From: Agapanthus africanus | Lineage: Eukaryota > Streptophyta > Magnoliopsida > Asparagales > Amaryllidaceae | Reading direction: 5' to 3' | Assembly: GCA_030015575.1 (NCBI GenBank) | Contig: JASDDO010000006.1 | Coordinates: 102,540,045-102,604,044, forward strand | DNA: 64,000 bases | In this document: positions 35,171-46,590 of the stretch, one piece after another | Position numbering within the stretch: the stretch's first letter is position 1 | Layout: each line of letters begins with the position of its first letter | The notes under the pieces: model-generated | Database searches by the model: none | What the model saw: only the letters and a program-made list of their open reading frames with translations | Told to the model about the DNA's origin: nothing | Translations under genes and position numbers: made by a program

Positions 35171-37373
35171 TGTTAGTTATGTATATGCCCTAGAGGCCAT
35201 TGTTGTACATATGATGTATATTATGATGGATGCTTAGATATATACAGAGAGGAATTTCTTGCTCGTCATGATAGTATGCTATTTGGTTTCGCTTTATCTT
35301 AACATGTTGACTTGTATTGGTTTACTGTCTTTCTCTCACATGTTGATAAAACCCTTAGGATCTGTACTCGACTACTAGGACTATGATGAGATCATACTAG
35401 TGGGGCCACGGTAGTCGATAGGTACATCCTATAACTGTTCCTAGTCGAGGGTATATCGAGACAGGACATCAATACACCTGAGTAGACTAGCGTATATGCA
35501 TCTTGACCCATATGATGGGCGATGGATGATCCCATATCCATCGGTGTTTGACATCAGAGATGGTGTACGGGTGCTCAGTGGAGACTGGGTACACTGGACG
35601 GACTCGCCGAGAACTCCCAGATGGTGATATACCACACGTCAGATGGCAGTTCTCTTGTGACACTGGTACAGGGTAGTCTGTAGACCCGAGATCGTCATAG
35701 TGTCTTGTGTGATTCTCACTGTGCTTTGATTTCCACCTTACCACGTCCAAGAGGGCGTGCAAAACGGTGAATTTTGGGTACAGTCCCGAATCACATGGAG
35801 GCAATGAGCGATAGGAGGGGATTCGTCTCTCCCGGTATAGGGAGTTGATGTTGTGCTGTGTTCGATTGGCTATAACTGGAAGTCCCTGGCCAGGGCTGAT
35901 ATAGAGATTTACTGGTAAGTGTTACTAGTAGTTTCTCGACCCGTTATGAGCCACACATCGACACGACTTATCGGTTACTGGGGTCTGACATTTACCACCC
36001 CTAGACTTGATATGCGACATATCAGATAAACAGACCGGACTGTACGGGAGTGTTACTGATTGGATTCACAGGAGAACGCACAGGCTAGCTTGTTGATCTT
36101 CTGATCGCTCAATACCTGGGTGGCTGTTACGTTTAGCTGACCGCTTGTAGCTTGTGGGTGTTTGGTATGATCATCACCTGCTACCGGCGTATTGACGATT
36201 CTTTAGAGTCCTACACAGTGGTTTCTTGGCTCAAGAGAAACGGAGTAGAGGTACATATGTGATATGCGCAGGACCGAGGATAAAGCGATATGAGATACCG
36301 TATTATATTCTCGCAATATTTAGATATGAACCGGGACATCGGATCAAGTGTTGATTCGATGAATCGGTACATGATATATTAGTCGGTTATATTCGATATA
36401 GCCGGATTGTCGGATCAAGAGTTGATTCGATGATTTAATGTATAATAATATATATGATATACTGTATTACATTATCTAATATTGGCTCGCTTTATTATTT
36501 CATTTTCTCACTAGATGATACATTGATATATATGCGATATATGTTAAGTGTATTATTTTCTTTTGTTGCAAATATATAGTATATATGTGATATATATTAT
36601 TGTGACATGATATGATTTATTATTAAACATGTTTAAGGATGATTAAATAGGATTAGGGTTTGATTAGGGTTAGCTTCTTCTTGCACATTCTAGAAGTTTT
36701 TCCTTTTTGTCTTGGTTAAGATATTATGGTTGATATTTTTCCATGACTCATTTCTAACCTAACCAAACCCTAACTCTAGTTTATTCTCTACAAACTCTTA
36801 GCCTATCATCCTTGACCATGGTTGATATATCAATCATATAGATTTCTTTTCTATTCATCACAAAAGGAATTATGATTATCATTTTCTATTATCATCTTCT
36901 TCTCTCTTGATTTTGAGCTCACTAGAAATTCTATTTGTGATGATAAATTGTGAGAAAGTGAATTAAAAAGAAAGCATAAATACTACTCCCTCATCCTCAT
37001 CTCATCTAGCCCATGAGATTAGGGTGTTCATCTCTTTAGAGTGAGAAAGCTTGAGTTATTGCAACTTCGACCTAGATCATCAGAGATTTGGAACACTTCA
37101 AGCTAGCATGGATCGTTCGAGTCGTGGAGCCTCTCTTGAGTCCGGGAGATCGAGGATCGCGGCGAAGGGACTTCTACTCGGAGCTTGTGAAGCGAAGGAG
37201 CGGACTACAAAGGTTGTAATCCCTCACACTTAGATAAAAAGATATTATCTTGCATGCTTAACCCTAATAATCTAGCAAAGATCCCGGCTTTGGGTTGTTC
37301 GGCACGTCTAAAATTTTATCCGGGCATGTTTGATGCCTTATGAACCTTCACAAGAGTGCCTAGGAACCCTACA
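35171..37373 (+). repeat. Copia E 3' LTR (2203 bp)
   Basis: It matches 27057-29259 throughout with no net length change. Confidence 0.94.
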
Positions 37374-37378
37374 GATAC

Positions 37379-39070
37379 GGCCGGAAAATGCGGTTCATCA
37401 AATCCATGAATGCTGCTGGCGCATTGGTGAGTCCGAACAACATCACCAAAAACTCATAATGGCTGTAACGTGTGCGGAAAGCTGTCCTAGAAATATCCTC
37501 CCGTCGAACCCGTAGCTGATGGTAGCCTGATCGCAAATCGATCCTCGAAAAGTATCCTGCCCCCCTGAAGCTGGTCGAACAAATCGTCGGTGCGTGGCAA
37601 AGGATACCTGTTCCGCACTGTCACCCTGTTCAGCTGACGGTAGTCGATACACAAACGCATACTGCCGTCCTTCTTCTTGACAAACAGGACCGGGGCACCC
37701 CAAGGAGAAACACTGGGTCGAATGAGTCCCTTATCCAGCAAATCTTGCAACTGACCCTTCAATTCTCTAAGCTCCGCCGGGGCCATCCTATATGGCGGTA
37801 CAGAAATAGGCCCCGTGCCAGGAACCAAATCAATACAGAAAGAAATATCATGCTCGGGCGGTAGCCCAGGAAGCTCGTCAGGGAACACGTCAAGGAACTC
37901 GCTAACAACCGGAACCTGATCCATCGTAACCTCTGTAGCTCTAATATCGCAAACATAGGCGAGAAATCCATGACATCCCTTCCTCAGAAGCTGTCTAGCA
38001 TGAAAAAAGAAAACACACTGTGAGGGGTGGCACTACGGTCCCCCAACACAACAAAAACCGACTCGCCGGGAAAACAAAATCTAACTGTCTTCTCGCGGCA
38101 GTCAACAGAAGCATAGCACGTGGCTAACCAATCCAAGCCCAAAAGAACGACGAAGTCCAACATCTCAAGATGGATCAAATCGACCGGCAACTCTCTCTCG
38201 CCAATACGGACGGTACAGGATCGGAACACGTGACTAGCGACAAACGACTCTCCTACGGGAGTTGTCACAACTAGCGGCTGATCAAGAAAACCGGACTCTC
38301 TACCCAAACTCGGTACAAAGTGTGTGGATACGTACGAGTACGTGGAAACATATGAGCACAAGGATCCGTATCAGACAATACGTGTGCAACAAAGGACATA
38401 CTGAAAGAGTACCTGAAAGCTCTGTGTTGGACGCCCTCGCGTCCCGATGAGTCGAAGCTAAAACTTGTGCCTGTCCTTCTTCTGCGACTGACCGAACTCC
38501 TCCTCCACAACCCTGTCCCCTCTGCGCGAACCCTCTACGTCCACGACGTCTCAGAATACGACCCTGACGTGGTGTGAAGGAATACTGCCTGATGAGGTGT
38601 TGAAGGCTCCCACATCGTAAACATCTACGCGCTGGCTGCCGTCCTCCCAGGGGATGAGAGCCAAACAACTGTCCTCGTCCTAAGCCTCTGCTCTGGGCTG
38701 GTACACCAGTACGATTCCTCAACTGTTCTGGAACTCTAACGGTCTCTGGAAGACGTGTCCCGTAAACTGGGGCTGCCTCCACCGGTGCTATGTAGGGGAC
38801 GAAATACTGCATGATGATCGCAATGAACAACTGAGTAACAGGGGTGACAACCACCTGTCGCTGCGCTCGAACGACGTCCACCAACAAGCTTATCGCCTGG
38901 CGCAAGCCCTGCATCTCTACCACTAGTCTAGCGATCTGAGCTGTCGTAGGGGGAACAATCTGTCCTGGTACAACAGGGGTACTACTAGGATCAGTCCTCG
39001 TCTCAGATGAATCAACTCGAACCTCGGCTCTCACGGCCGCTCTCTGCACCCACGTAGTCCTAGACGGCAT
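37379..39070 (-). pseudogene. Gypsy D gag-protease-RT remnant
   Basis: Reading leftward on the minus strand: a gag-like start MPSRTTWVQRAAVRAEVRV at 39070, a zinc-knuckle-like segment ARRCLRCGSLQH near 38585-38625, the protease region (HLEMLDFVVLLGLDWLA near 38120-38170, Tekay-type), and the N-terminal half of reverse transcriptase ([14 protein letters not shown] near 37850-37890, [20 protein letters not shown] near 37680-37740, LCIDYRQLN near 37635-37665). The rest of pol is left of the Copia E insertion. It is a fossil with several breaks. Confidence 0.9.
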
Positions 39071-39288
39071 AATGGCTGAAAAGAAAGTAGGATTCGATGA
39101 GGAAAAGGAAATCGAATCGCAAGGATGTACACAATCATGAGAGAATTTCAATCAATAAGTCCTAAGGTCGCTTAGGAGGAGTACCGTGTCGTGAGTATGC
39201 CGCGGAACATACGCACGCTACGCCACTCTGCTGCAGCTACCTACTCCATCATACCAGGGTCATCCTACACTCCGAAGGTAAAACCTAC
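39071..39288 (-). other. Gypsy D leader
   Basis: This is the short untranslated leader between PBS and gag. It holds the block CGTGTCGTGAGTATGCCG and CGGAACATAC (39187-39212), which F repeats at 58060-58086 near its own PBS. Confidence 0.7.
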
Positions 39289-39300
39289 GCTTTGATACCA
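39289..39300 (-). other. Gypsy D primer-binding site (tRNA-iMet type)
   Basis: The minus strand reads TGGTATCAAAGC, four bases (AAGT) from the LTR end at 39305. F has TGGTATCAGAGC with the same AAGT spacer. Confidence 0.85.
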
Positions 39301-39304
39301 ACTT

Positions 39305-42300
39305 TGTCACGACCCGAAGTTTGGCCCGTGACCGGCACTTAACCACGTAACGTCTACAGGCGTAACGCAGCTAAGTGAACCGAAAACCAAGAAATCAAAC
39401 CAGTAAAAGTATAGAGCGTTTATGTTTTAAATGGAAGTATTTATTAAAGTGACAAGAATTCTTAAGTAAATTATCGCCAAGATAGAAATATACGACGCCG
39501 TAGCGAATATCAAGATCCACAAGTGGGAAAATCACAGATGAGAATAAACTGCATAAGTAAGTCGGCTCACAACGAGCTCGACACCAGAATACAAATAATA
39601 TACATCATCGTCCTCACACTGTCTCTAAGTCATGTACATATATGGTAGATGGAGAATACTAGATACAACAATGTACATAACTGAAAGATTAACAGATACC
39701 GCACAAAACCCACCTATCAGCAAAAGAGCTAGTACACCAACTGTAGGGGTATCTGTGTCAAAAGATGCAAAACGCAGCCTGCCGTGACTACTCCGAAGGG
39801 CAACATGCAAACACTGTGGCACAACGGGGGTGAGTTGCCAACTAGTGAATAGAGATAACATATAAAGGTAATCGCGAGCGTGCACGTACTGCGCTACTCT
39901 ATCATATGCCAGTAGATGATATCAATGCTTGATAAGCAGTATGTGTAATAATCATGCAAGTGCTCTATCAGGTAATATAACTACAGGATGAAATGCAATA
40001 ATGAATGCTGAGCATGGGAATATAACACCTATACGGAATGTCAATGTGGAATATATATATATATATATGTACCACAAATACCAACAACCCAGACACCGGC
40101 ACTCCCATCGGCCCTCAAATCCTGTACATCCCTGAGAATCATGAATGCCCAACATCGGCACCCAAATATCATAAATACTCGTGTCTAGCATTGACACGCA
40201 AATCCTCCTCTATCGGGAATCCGTCTGTCCGGGTCAGCCCTCTCTCAATATATAGGGCATCCGTCAGTCCGGGTCAGCCCTCTCTCAATATATCGGGCAT
40301 CCGTCAGTCCGGGTCAGCCCTCTCTCAATATATCGGGCATCCGTCAGTCCGGGTCAGCCCTCTCTCAATATATTGGGCAACCGTCAGTCCGGGTCAGCCC
40401 TCTCTCAATATATCGCTCTAACACCGAGAAAATACATAGTGGGCGTACCGAAATATCATATCAAGGGAACCGTGTTTTTAAACCATTACATATTTGAAAT
40501 AGCCACGGTTCCCAAATCCAGAAATCACATGTAATCCAAACCAATATGCAAGTCAATGATCCGATGTGATATGTGCATCTAGTATGAATATCGTCAAGTC
40601 ACATAAAGATGAGCCACAACATACTGATCCGATGTGATATCTGTATCAAGTATGAATATCATGTCAAGTCACATAAATATGAGCTACAACATACTGGTCC
40701 GATGTGATATATGCATCAAGTATGAATATCTTGTCAAGTCGCATAAATGATGAGCTACAACATAATGATCTGATGTGATATATGCATCAAGTATGAATAT
40801 CATGTCAAGTCGCATAAAAGATGAGCTAAAACATAATGATCATGGGAATCCTACAGTGTCAGTGTCATGGCAAGTACTAACGGTGTGTATGTGTAACATG
40901 CAGGATAGTGCTCATGCAACATGAACCATTAGTAACGGTGCTGTATTTTATCAATTTTAGTTTATATACATATGGCAGGAAATGTGGTATGCACTAAATA
41001 GTAGCCATGAACAATCAATATACGGAAATGTAGCTATAAGATCCTATCAGCCCTGACGTAGAACGCCATACGGGCGATATCCCCGTAGATGTTAAATCTA
41101 CTCACCTTAGTCTCTCGCTAGATATAGCCGACGACTTGTTCCCCTCCTTCGCGGCGCTAATCGCACTCGCCTGCGAATCCTAGAATTTCACAATATATCA
41201 CACATAAGCTCAAAACCGTACAAACACGACATTTAAAGTCAATTAGAAACCCGTGTCGCAAACCAAGCGCGCGTGTGCGCGATACGCTAAAACGTGTGAT
41301 TACGCGCCTGAAGCCACTCCGACGCGTCGCGATACACAGAAACCCCAAACCTACACACACGTATCATGCGTGTCGCGAAAGATTAAAATACGGGAAATAG
41401 GGTATTCTACTCCAGATTTTGATACAGAACAGATAGTATAAAAATATATATACCAAAATAACCTACATAGCAGCAGACTCCAGTGGTCCAAACCCCAACC
41501 GAAAACACCCCCATCTGGCCGCAAATTGCGGCCAGAATGCTTATTTCGGCGGCCTGGGTAGGGAGAGGGACTCCTAGGTTTGTTGTGCGCACTCTATACC
41601 CCCTACACAAGCTACAGTAAATCCAATTTCATTCTGAAACAACTCGGGTAGTAGCAGATTCCACAGAGCCCCAATTCTAGTTAAAAATCATATTTTTACA
41701 CTAAAATAATACTTTTCTGAAATCTGAAGCAAACCCTAGTCTAAAATCTCACTAACAACTCATTACCAAGCTAATTAAACCTTAAAAATGCTAATTTAAG
41801 CATATCACCGTAAAATCCCCTTAAAAGCACAAAACAATGCACAAAAAGTGATATTTTGCTAAAATTACTACAAGTTATGAAAAGGGAGTGTTAAATATGA
41901 GCTATATACTTCCAAAAGACCTTATAGAACACCAAAGTTTCAGCTCTCTCCTCAAGTAAGCAGATTTGCTCCCAAACTCATCAAAAAGCTCACTTTTCCA
42001 TGGTTTTGTGATGAAAATGTGTTGATTTGTGTAGGTTTTTGTGTAGGGATCAAAGAGAAATGAAAAAGGAGAAGAAAAGATGGAGAAAAACAAGGTTTTC
42101 TTGCTGGAATTCTGCAGAATTCAGAAGTGAGGAGGAGAGATAGAGAAGAGGGGGAAATGGGGTCAAATGTCAATCCTCTTTACCTAACACCATACTCTCA
42201 ATTGTATAATTGAAATTTTGGAATTTTAAAAGGGATTTTGTTTTGATTTAAAAATGGTGGGGAATATAACAACCATGCATGAAGGAAAAAGGTTAACATG

Positions 42301-42483
42301 CTAACACTTTTTACCTAGGTCACAAAAATTGTGCTAAGTGTGCATGTGTCCACTTAACACACAAAAATTCCCAATTAGGGTAAACACGACTAAATTAACT
42401 TATAATCCTATGTACACAAATAGTAACACTCACAATTCTAATTTAACACGAAAAACATTCTAACTAAGATTCAAAGTGTTACA
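39305..42483 (-). repeat. Gypsy D 5' LTR (3179 bp)
   Basis: It starts TGTCACGACCCGAAG and ends AAGTGTTACA on the plus strand. It contains the shared core GGGGTGAGTTGCCAACT (39828 on), a (TA)n run at 40051-40069, the 40-bp minisatellite in five units (40211-40413), the 70-bp array (40558-40837), the TATA box and its palindrome. Confidence 0.93.
41445..41535 (-). promoter_or_regulatory. Gypsy D LTR promoter: TATA box and upstream palindrome
   Basis: TATATATA at 41445-41452 reads toward the PBS on the minus strand. Upstream of it, at 41515-41535, is a perfect 21-nt palindrome with core GGCCGCAAATTGCGGCC; the gap from TATA end to palindrome start is 63 nt. The F LTRs have the same palindrome and the same 63-nt gap (53460-53550 and 61090-61180). 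What binds it is unknown. Confidence 0.7.
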
Positions 42484-42488
42484 CTGTA

Positions 42489-43454
42489 TGTAACGGTCCC
42501 CAGGTAGATGTCGATAAGAAGGCCGATGAGGAAACCCATCCGAACTCCTACTGAGCCTGCTGTGACAATCTTCGTACAGTCCGGTCTGTTCGTCTAGGAC
42601 TATCGCATATCGGGCCTAGGGGCGGCAAGCGTCTGTCCCCTAAAAGCGGTATAATTCATGTCGGAGCGTAGCCCATTACACCTTGAGAAACTACTGGAAA
42701 ACCAACCAGTAAATCTCGCTTGCCCTGGCCAGGGACTTTGCGTAATGGCTCTCTGACACAGCGCGATATCAACTCCCAATACCGGGAGAGAAGAATTCTG
42801 TCTAACCGCCACTGCCTCCAAGTGGTCGGGACTGCACCCAACTGCTACCTGTTTGCATGACTCCTTTGAGCCGTGGTAGGGTAGCAATCTAAGAACGGTG
42901 GGACACACTCGAGGAGAAGTAGCAGTGTCAAGTCTGCGGACTATGCTATACTCATGTCACCTGGGAATTGTTAACTGACGACGGGTATAATAACAACCAA
43001 CAGTTCCCCGCGAGTCCTGTCCGGTGTACCTGTAACCTAAAGAGCACCTGTATACTATCTCATGTACGACGTACTGATGGCTGTGGGACATACCATCTCC
43101 CTAACTGGGATGAGAAGCGTGCACACAAGTCTACTCTGGAGTATCGATGCCCTGTCTCGATAATCCTACGACTAGGGACCTGTATATGATGTTGCTAATA
43201 AACTACCCAGCCCCCACTAGTGTGACTGCCATCACAACACTCGTAATCAAGCAAAGATCCTAAGGGCTTTACCAATATGTATAAGCGATACGTTACAAGA
43301 AACATATGCACATATTCAAGTAGACACAAACCAAGTAGCATACTACCATTTTTAGCAAGACTATCAATACAACTATGAATATCCTAAGCTTCGATTAAGT
43401 AATATACAAACCAGTATGATACAGTAATGGCCTTCTAGGGCATAAATACTAACA
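42489..43454 (-). repeat. Copia B 5' LTR, distal part
   Basis: This is the continuation of 20560-21544 after the D insertion. It matches 13656-14621 and ends ACTAACA followed by the TCAAC duplication. Confidence 0.92.
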
Positions 43455-43459
43455 TCAAC

Positions 43460-46400
43460 TATCTCCCTGATCAGGTGATACCGCCTCAGAATATGTCTGG
43501 ACTTTTGATGGGACCTGGGATCCTTGGCCAATGCCACAGCTCCATTGTTATCGCAATACAGAGGTATTGGATGTTCAATGGATGGAACCACACCAAGTTC
43601 ACTAATGAACTTCTTTATCCAGACAGCCTCTTTGGCAGCATCGTTGGCAGCGATGTATTCAGCCTCCGTCGTCGAGTCTGCAATGGTATCCTGTTTGGAA
43701 CTCTTGCAACATACCGCCACTCCATTGACGGTAAAGACAAATCCCTAGTGCGACTTAGAGTCGTCCTTATCACTTTGGAAGCTGTAATCGGTAAAAGACT
43801 CCACCCGGAGTTCTCCGTTACCATACACCAAGAACATCTCCTTAGTCCTTCGCAAGTACTTGAGAATGTTCTTCACAGCTGTCCAGTGACTCTCTCCAGT
43901 ATCTGCTTGATACCGACTCACTACACTTAGTGAGTATGCCACATCGGGTCTGGTATATAGCATCGCATACATGATAGAGCCTACTGCCGAAGCATAGGGT
44001 ATCCCTTGCATGCGAGCTCTCTCCAAATCAGTTTTGGGAGACATCTCTTTGGAGAGAGTGAGTCCAGAGATAGTGGGTTGGTTCCGACGCTTGGATTCTT
44101 CCATACTAAACCTCTTTAGTATGGTGTCAATGTACCTGGATTGGAACAATCCAAGTATCCATTTAGATCTATCTCTATAGATCATGATTCCCAATATGCA
44201 GAAGGCATCACCTAGATCTTTCATTGAGAATCTTTGCGATAAGAAGAGCTTGACTGATTGCAGCATAGGAATATCATTTCCTATCAAGAGCATGTTATCC
44301 ACGTACAATACGAGGAAGACAACCTTACTCTCTGCTACCTTCTTATAGATACAAGGTTCGTCTATATTTTTGATGAAGTCAAACTCTTTGACTACAACAT
44401 CAAAACAGATGTTCCAACTCCGCGATACTTGCTTTAACCCATAAATGGATTTAAGCAGCTTCCACACCTTTCCGCTGCTCCCACTATCTATGAAGCCCTA
44501 TGGCTGAGTCATGTACACGCACTCTTCTAAATCACCATTTAGAAAGGCGGTCTTAACATCAATTTGCCAAATTTCGTAGTCATGGTAAGCATCAATGGCA
44601 AGTAAGATCCGGATGGACTTAAGCATAGCCACTGGAGAAAAGGTTTCGTCATAATCCACACCTTTATTTGACGAAAACCCTTTGCAACAAGTCTAGCTTT
44701 GAAAGTCTCAACTTTTCCATCTACACCAAATTTCTTTTTAAAGATCCACTTGCTCCCAATGGGTTTTACCCCTTCAGGAGCATTTTCCAAAGTCCATACT
44801 TTGTTGGTGTACATGGATTCCATCTCAGATCGCATTCCATCCAGCCATTTTACAGAGTCACCACTCGTGATGGCTTGCTCGAAACTAGTTGGGTCATCAT
44901 CTTCCATGATGCAATCCTCGCTCCCACCATCAATGAGAAAACCGTAGTATCTCTCAGGTGGATGAGAAACCCTGCTAGATCGGCGGAGAGGCTAAGGTTC
45001 GTCGGGTACTACTGAATCCTCTGGTTCTACTAAATTTTCAGTTGCAGTTTGTGTTGCTGGAACCTCTTCCAGCTCTACCTCTTTGCTGCTAATTTCTTTT
45101 GCAAGAAATTCGTTTTCCAAAAAAGTGGCATATTGAGAAACAAACACTTTTTGTTCTTCAGCGTGGTAGAAAAAGTATCCTTGTGAATTCTTAGGATATC
45201 CCACAAACATGCAAAGAACTGATCGTGCCTCGAGTTTGTCCGGATTTTGCCTTTTGACATAGGCCGGACAACCCCATATCTTAACTCGTTTAAAATATGG
45301 TCTCTTCCCACTCCATATCTCATATGGTGTGGTAGGTACAGATTTAGACGGAACTTGATTCAATAGGTATGCTGCTTTCTCAAGCGTATAACCCCAGAAG
45401 AAAATAGGTAACTCAGCTGTACTCATCATCGATCGCACCATATCTAATAGGGTGTGATTCCTCCGTTCCGATACACCGTTGTGCTGTGGTGTATAAGGAG
45501 GAGTAAGCTGAGAGAGAATCCCATTCTCTTTTAGATAATCTAGGAACTCATTGTTTAAGTATTCACCTCCTCGATCAGATTGAAGAATCTTAATACTTTT
45601 GCCTGTTTGTTTCTCTACTTCGTGCTTATATTCTCTGAATTTCTCAAAAGTTTCAGACTTGTGTTTCATCAGGAACACATGTCCGAATCTTGAGAGATCG
45701 TCAGTGAATGTAATGAAGTAGGAAGAACCGTTCCTGTCATGCGTAGTCATGGGACCGTATACATCACTATGTACCAGTCCTAAGAGTTCCGTAACTCTTT
45801 CTCCGTGTCCACTAAACAGAGCTTTGGTCATTTTTCCTTTGAGACATGAATGGCAAGTATCATAAGATGATAATTCGAACGGATTCAAATATCCATCCTT
45901 ATGTAACTTAGCCAGTCGTGTCGCATTGATATGACCAAGTCTACAATGCAACAAGTAGGATTCGTTCATTTCTGAACTTTTCCTCTTGTGTGTGTTTTGT
46001 ATATTGAGGACTGTATTTTGATTGAGAATGAATATGCCATTATGTAACGAGCCTGATGCAATCAACTTTTGATTTAGGAAGATGTTCATAACATTATCCT
46101 GTACTACAAAATTATATCCTTCTTTACTTAATAAAGAAACTGATATAATGTTGCAGATCATGTTCGGTATATAATAGCACTCATTCAGAATCAGTGTATT
46201 ACGACTTGGTAATACAAGATGATATTCACCAACTGCTTTGGCTGCCATACTTGCACCATTCCCTACTTGAACGGAATGATCACCTTTTCCCAGCTCTCTA
46301 CCTTTACGTAGCCCATGTAACAATTTACATATGTGGGATCCTGATCCGGTATCTAATACCCAGGACGTAGGGTGAACTGAGAAACAATTCTCAATAACTA

Positions 46401-46590
46401 ACACACCCGAAGAAGATGCATCAGCATGCATGTTCTTTTGGCCAGCGTGAGAATCCAGATATTCTCCTGTTTCTTGTTCAGTCTTATAACACTTATAAGA
46501 TAGAACGGGTCCAACATTCCCCTGCTCAGTATAATAAGCGGGTTCAGTCAATACATCCATATTATTATCTTTATTATGGCCTGAAATGAT
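43460..46590 (-). pseudogene. Copia C pol remnant (protease to RNase H)
   Basis: On the minus strand from right to left: a short leader peptide (NMDVLTEPAYYTEQGN), protease WVLDTGSGSHIC near 46325-46360, HCRLGHIN near 45935, integrase (TGKSIKILQSDRGGEYL, YTPQHNGVSERRN), SHPPERYYGF near 44945-44975, reverse transcriptase (the LLIGNDIPMLQSVKLF stretch near 44240-44300) and the RNase H start (YCDNNGAVALAKDPRSHQKS near 43500-43560). The end of RNase H is at 12531-12670 across the B insertion. Like E it has no gag in front. It is a fossil with about four breaks besides the insertion. Confidence 0.92.

Larger units (their letters stand above)
27057..37373 (+). mobile_element. Copia E: Ty1/Copia element inserted in Gypsy D
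   Basis: 10,317 bp, bounded by two 2203-bp LTRs and a perfect GATAC duplication, with PBS, leader, pol remnant and PPT in place. It is the only element of the stack on the plus strand. In two ~300-bp samples the LTRs differ at about 3 percent, but the stretch 28500-28900 is nearly identical between LTRs. It is the innermost and, after F, probably the youngest insertion. It carries about three breaks in pol. It is the same family as C. Confidence 0.94.
21545..42483 (-). mobile_element. Gypsy D: Tekay/Del-type chromovirus
   Basis: LTRs are 21545-24637 (3093 bp) and 39305-42483 (3179 bp), TGTAACA/TATAACA...TGTCACGACC-ended in plus view TGTCACG...TTACA. It has CTGTA duplications, a PPT, a PBS, a gag-PR-RT remnant on the right and an RNase H-integrase-chromodomain remnant on the left, with Copia E inserted in the RT region. 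The length difference between LTRs is partly one 40-bp repeat unit. A 118-bp sample differs at about 4 percent. Coding parts are heavily broken, roughly ten breaks besides the insertion. Confidence 0.93.
12671..43454 (-). mobile_element. Copia B: Ty1/Copia element inserted in Copia C
   Basis: The LTRs are 12671-14621 and 20560-21544 plus 42489-43454; both total 1951 bp once the D insertion and its 5-bp duplication are removed. It also has PPT, gag-pol remnant, leader and PBS, and TCAAC target duplications. In a ~290-bp sample the LTRs differ at about 7 percent of sites, older than D and E, as the nesting requires. The coding part is broken in about four or five places. Confidence 0.92.
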
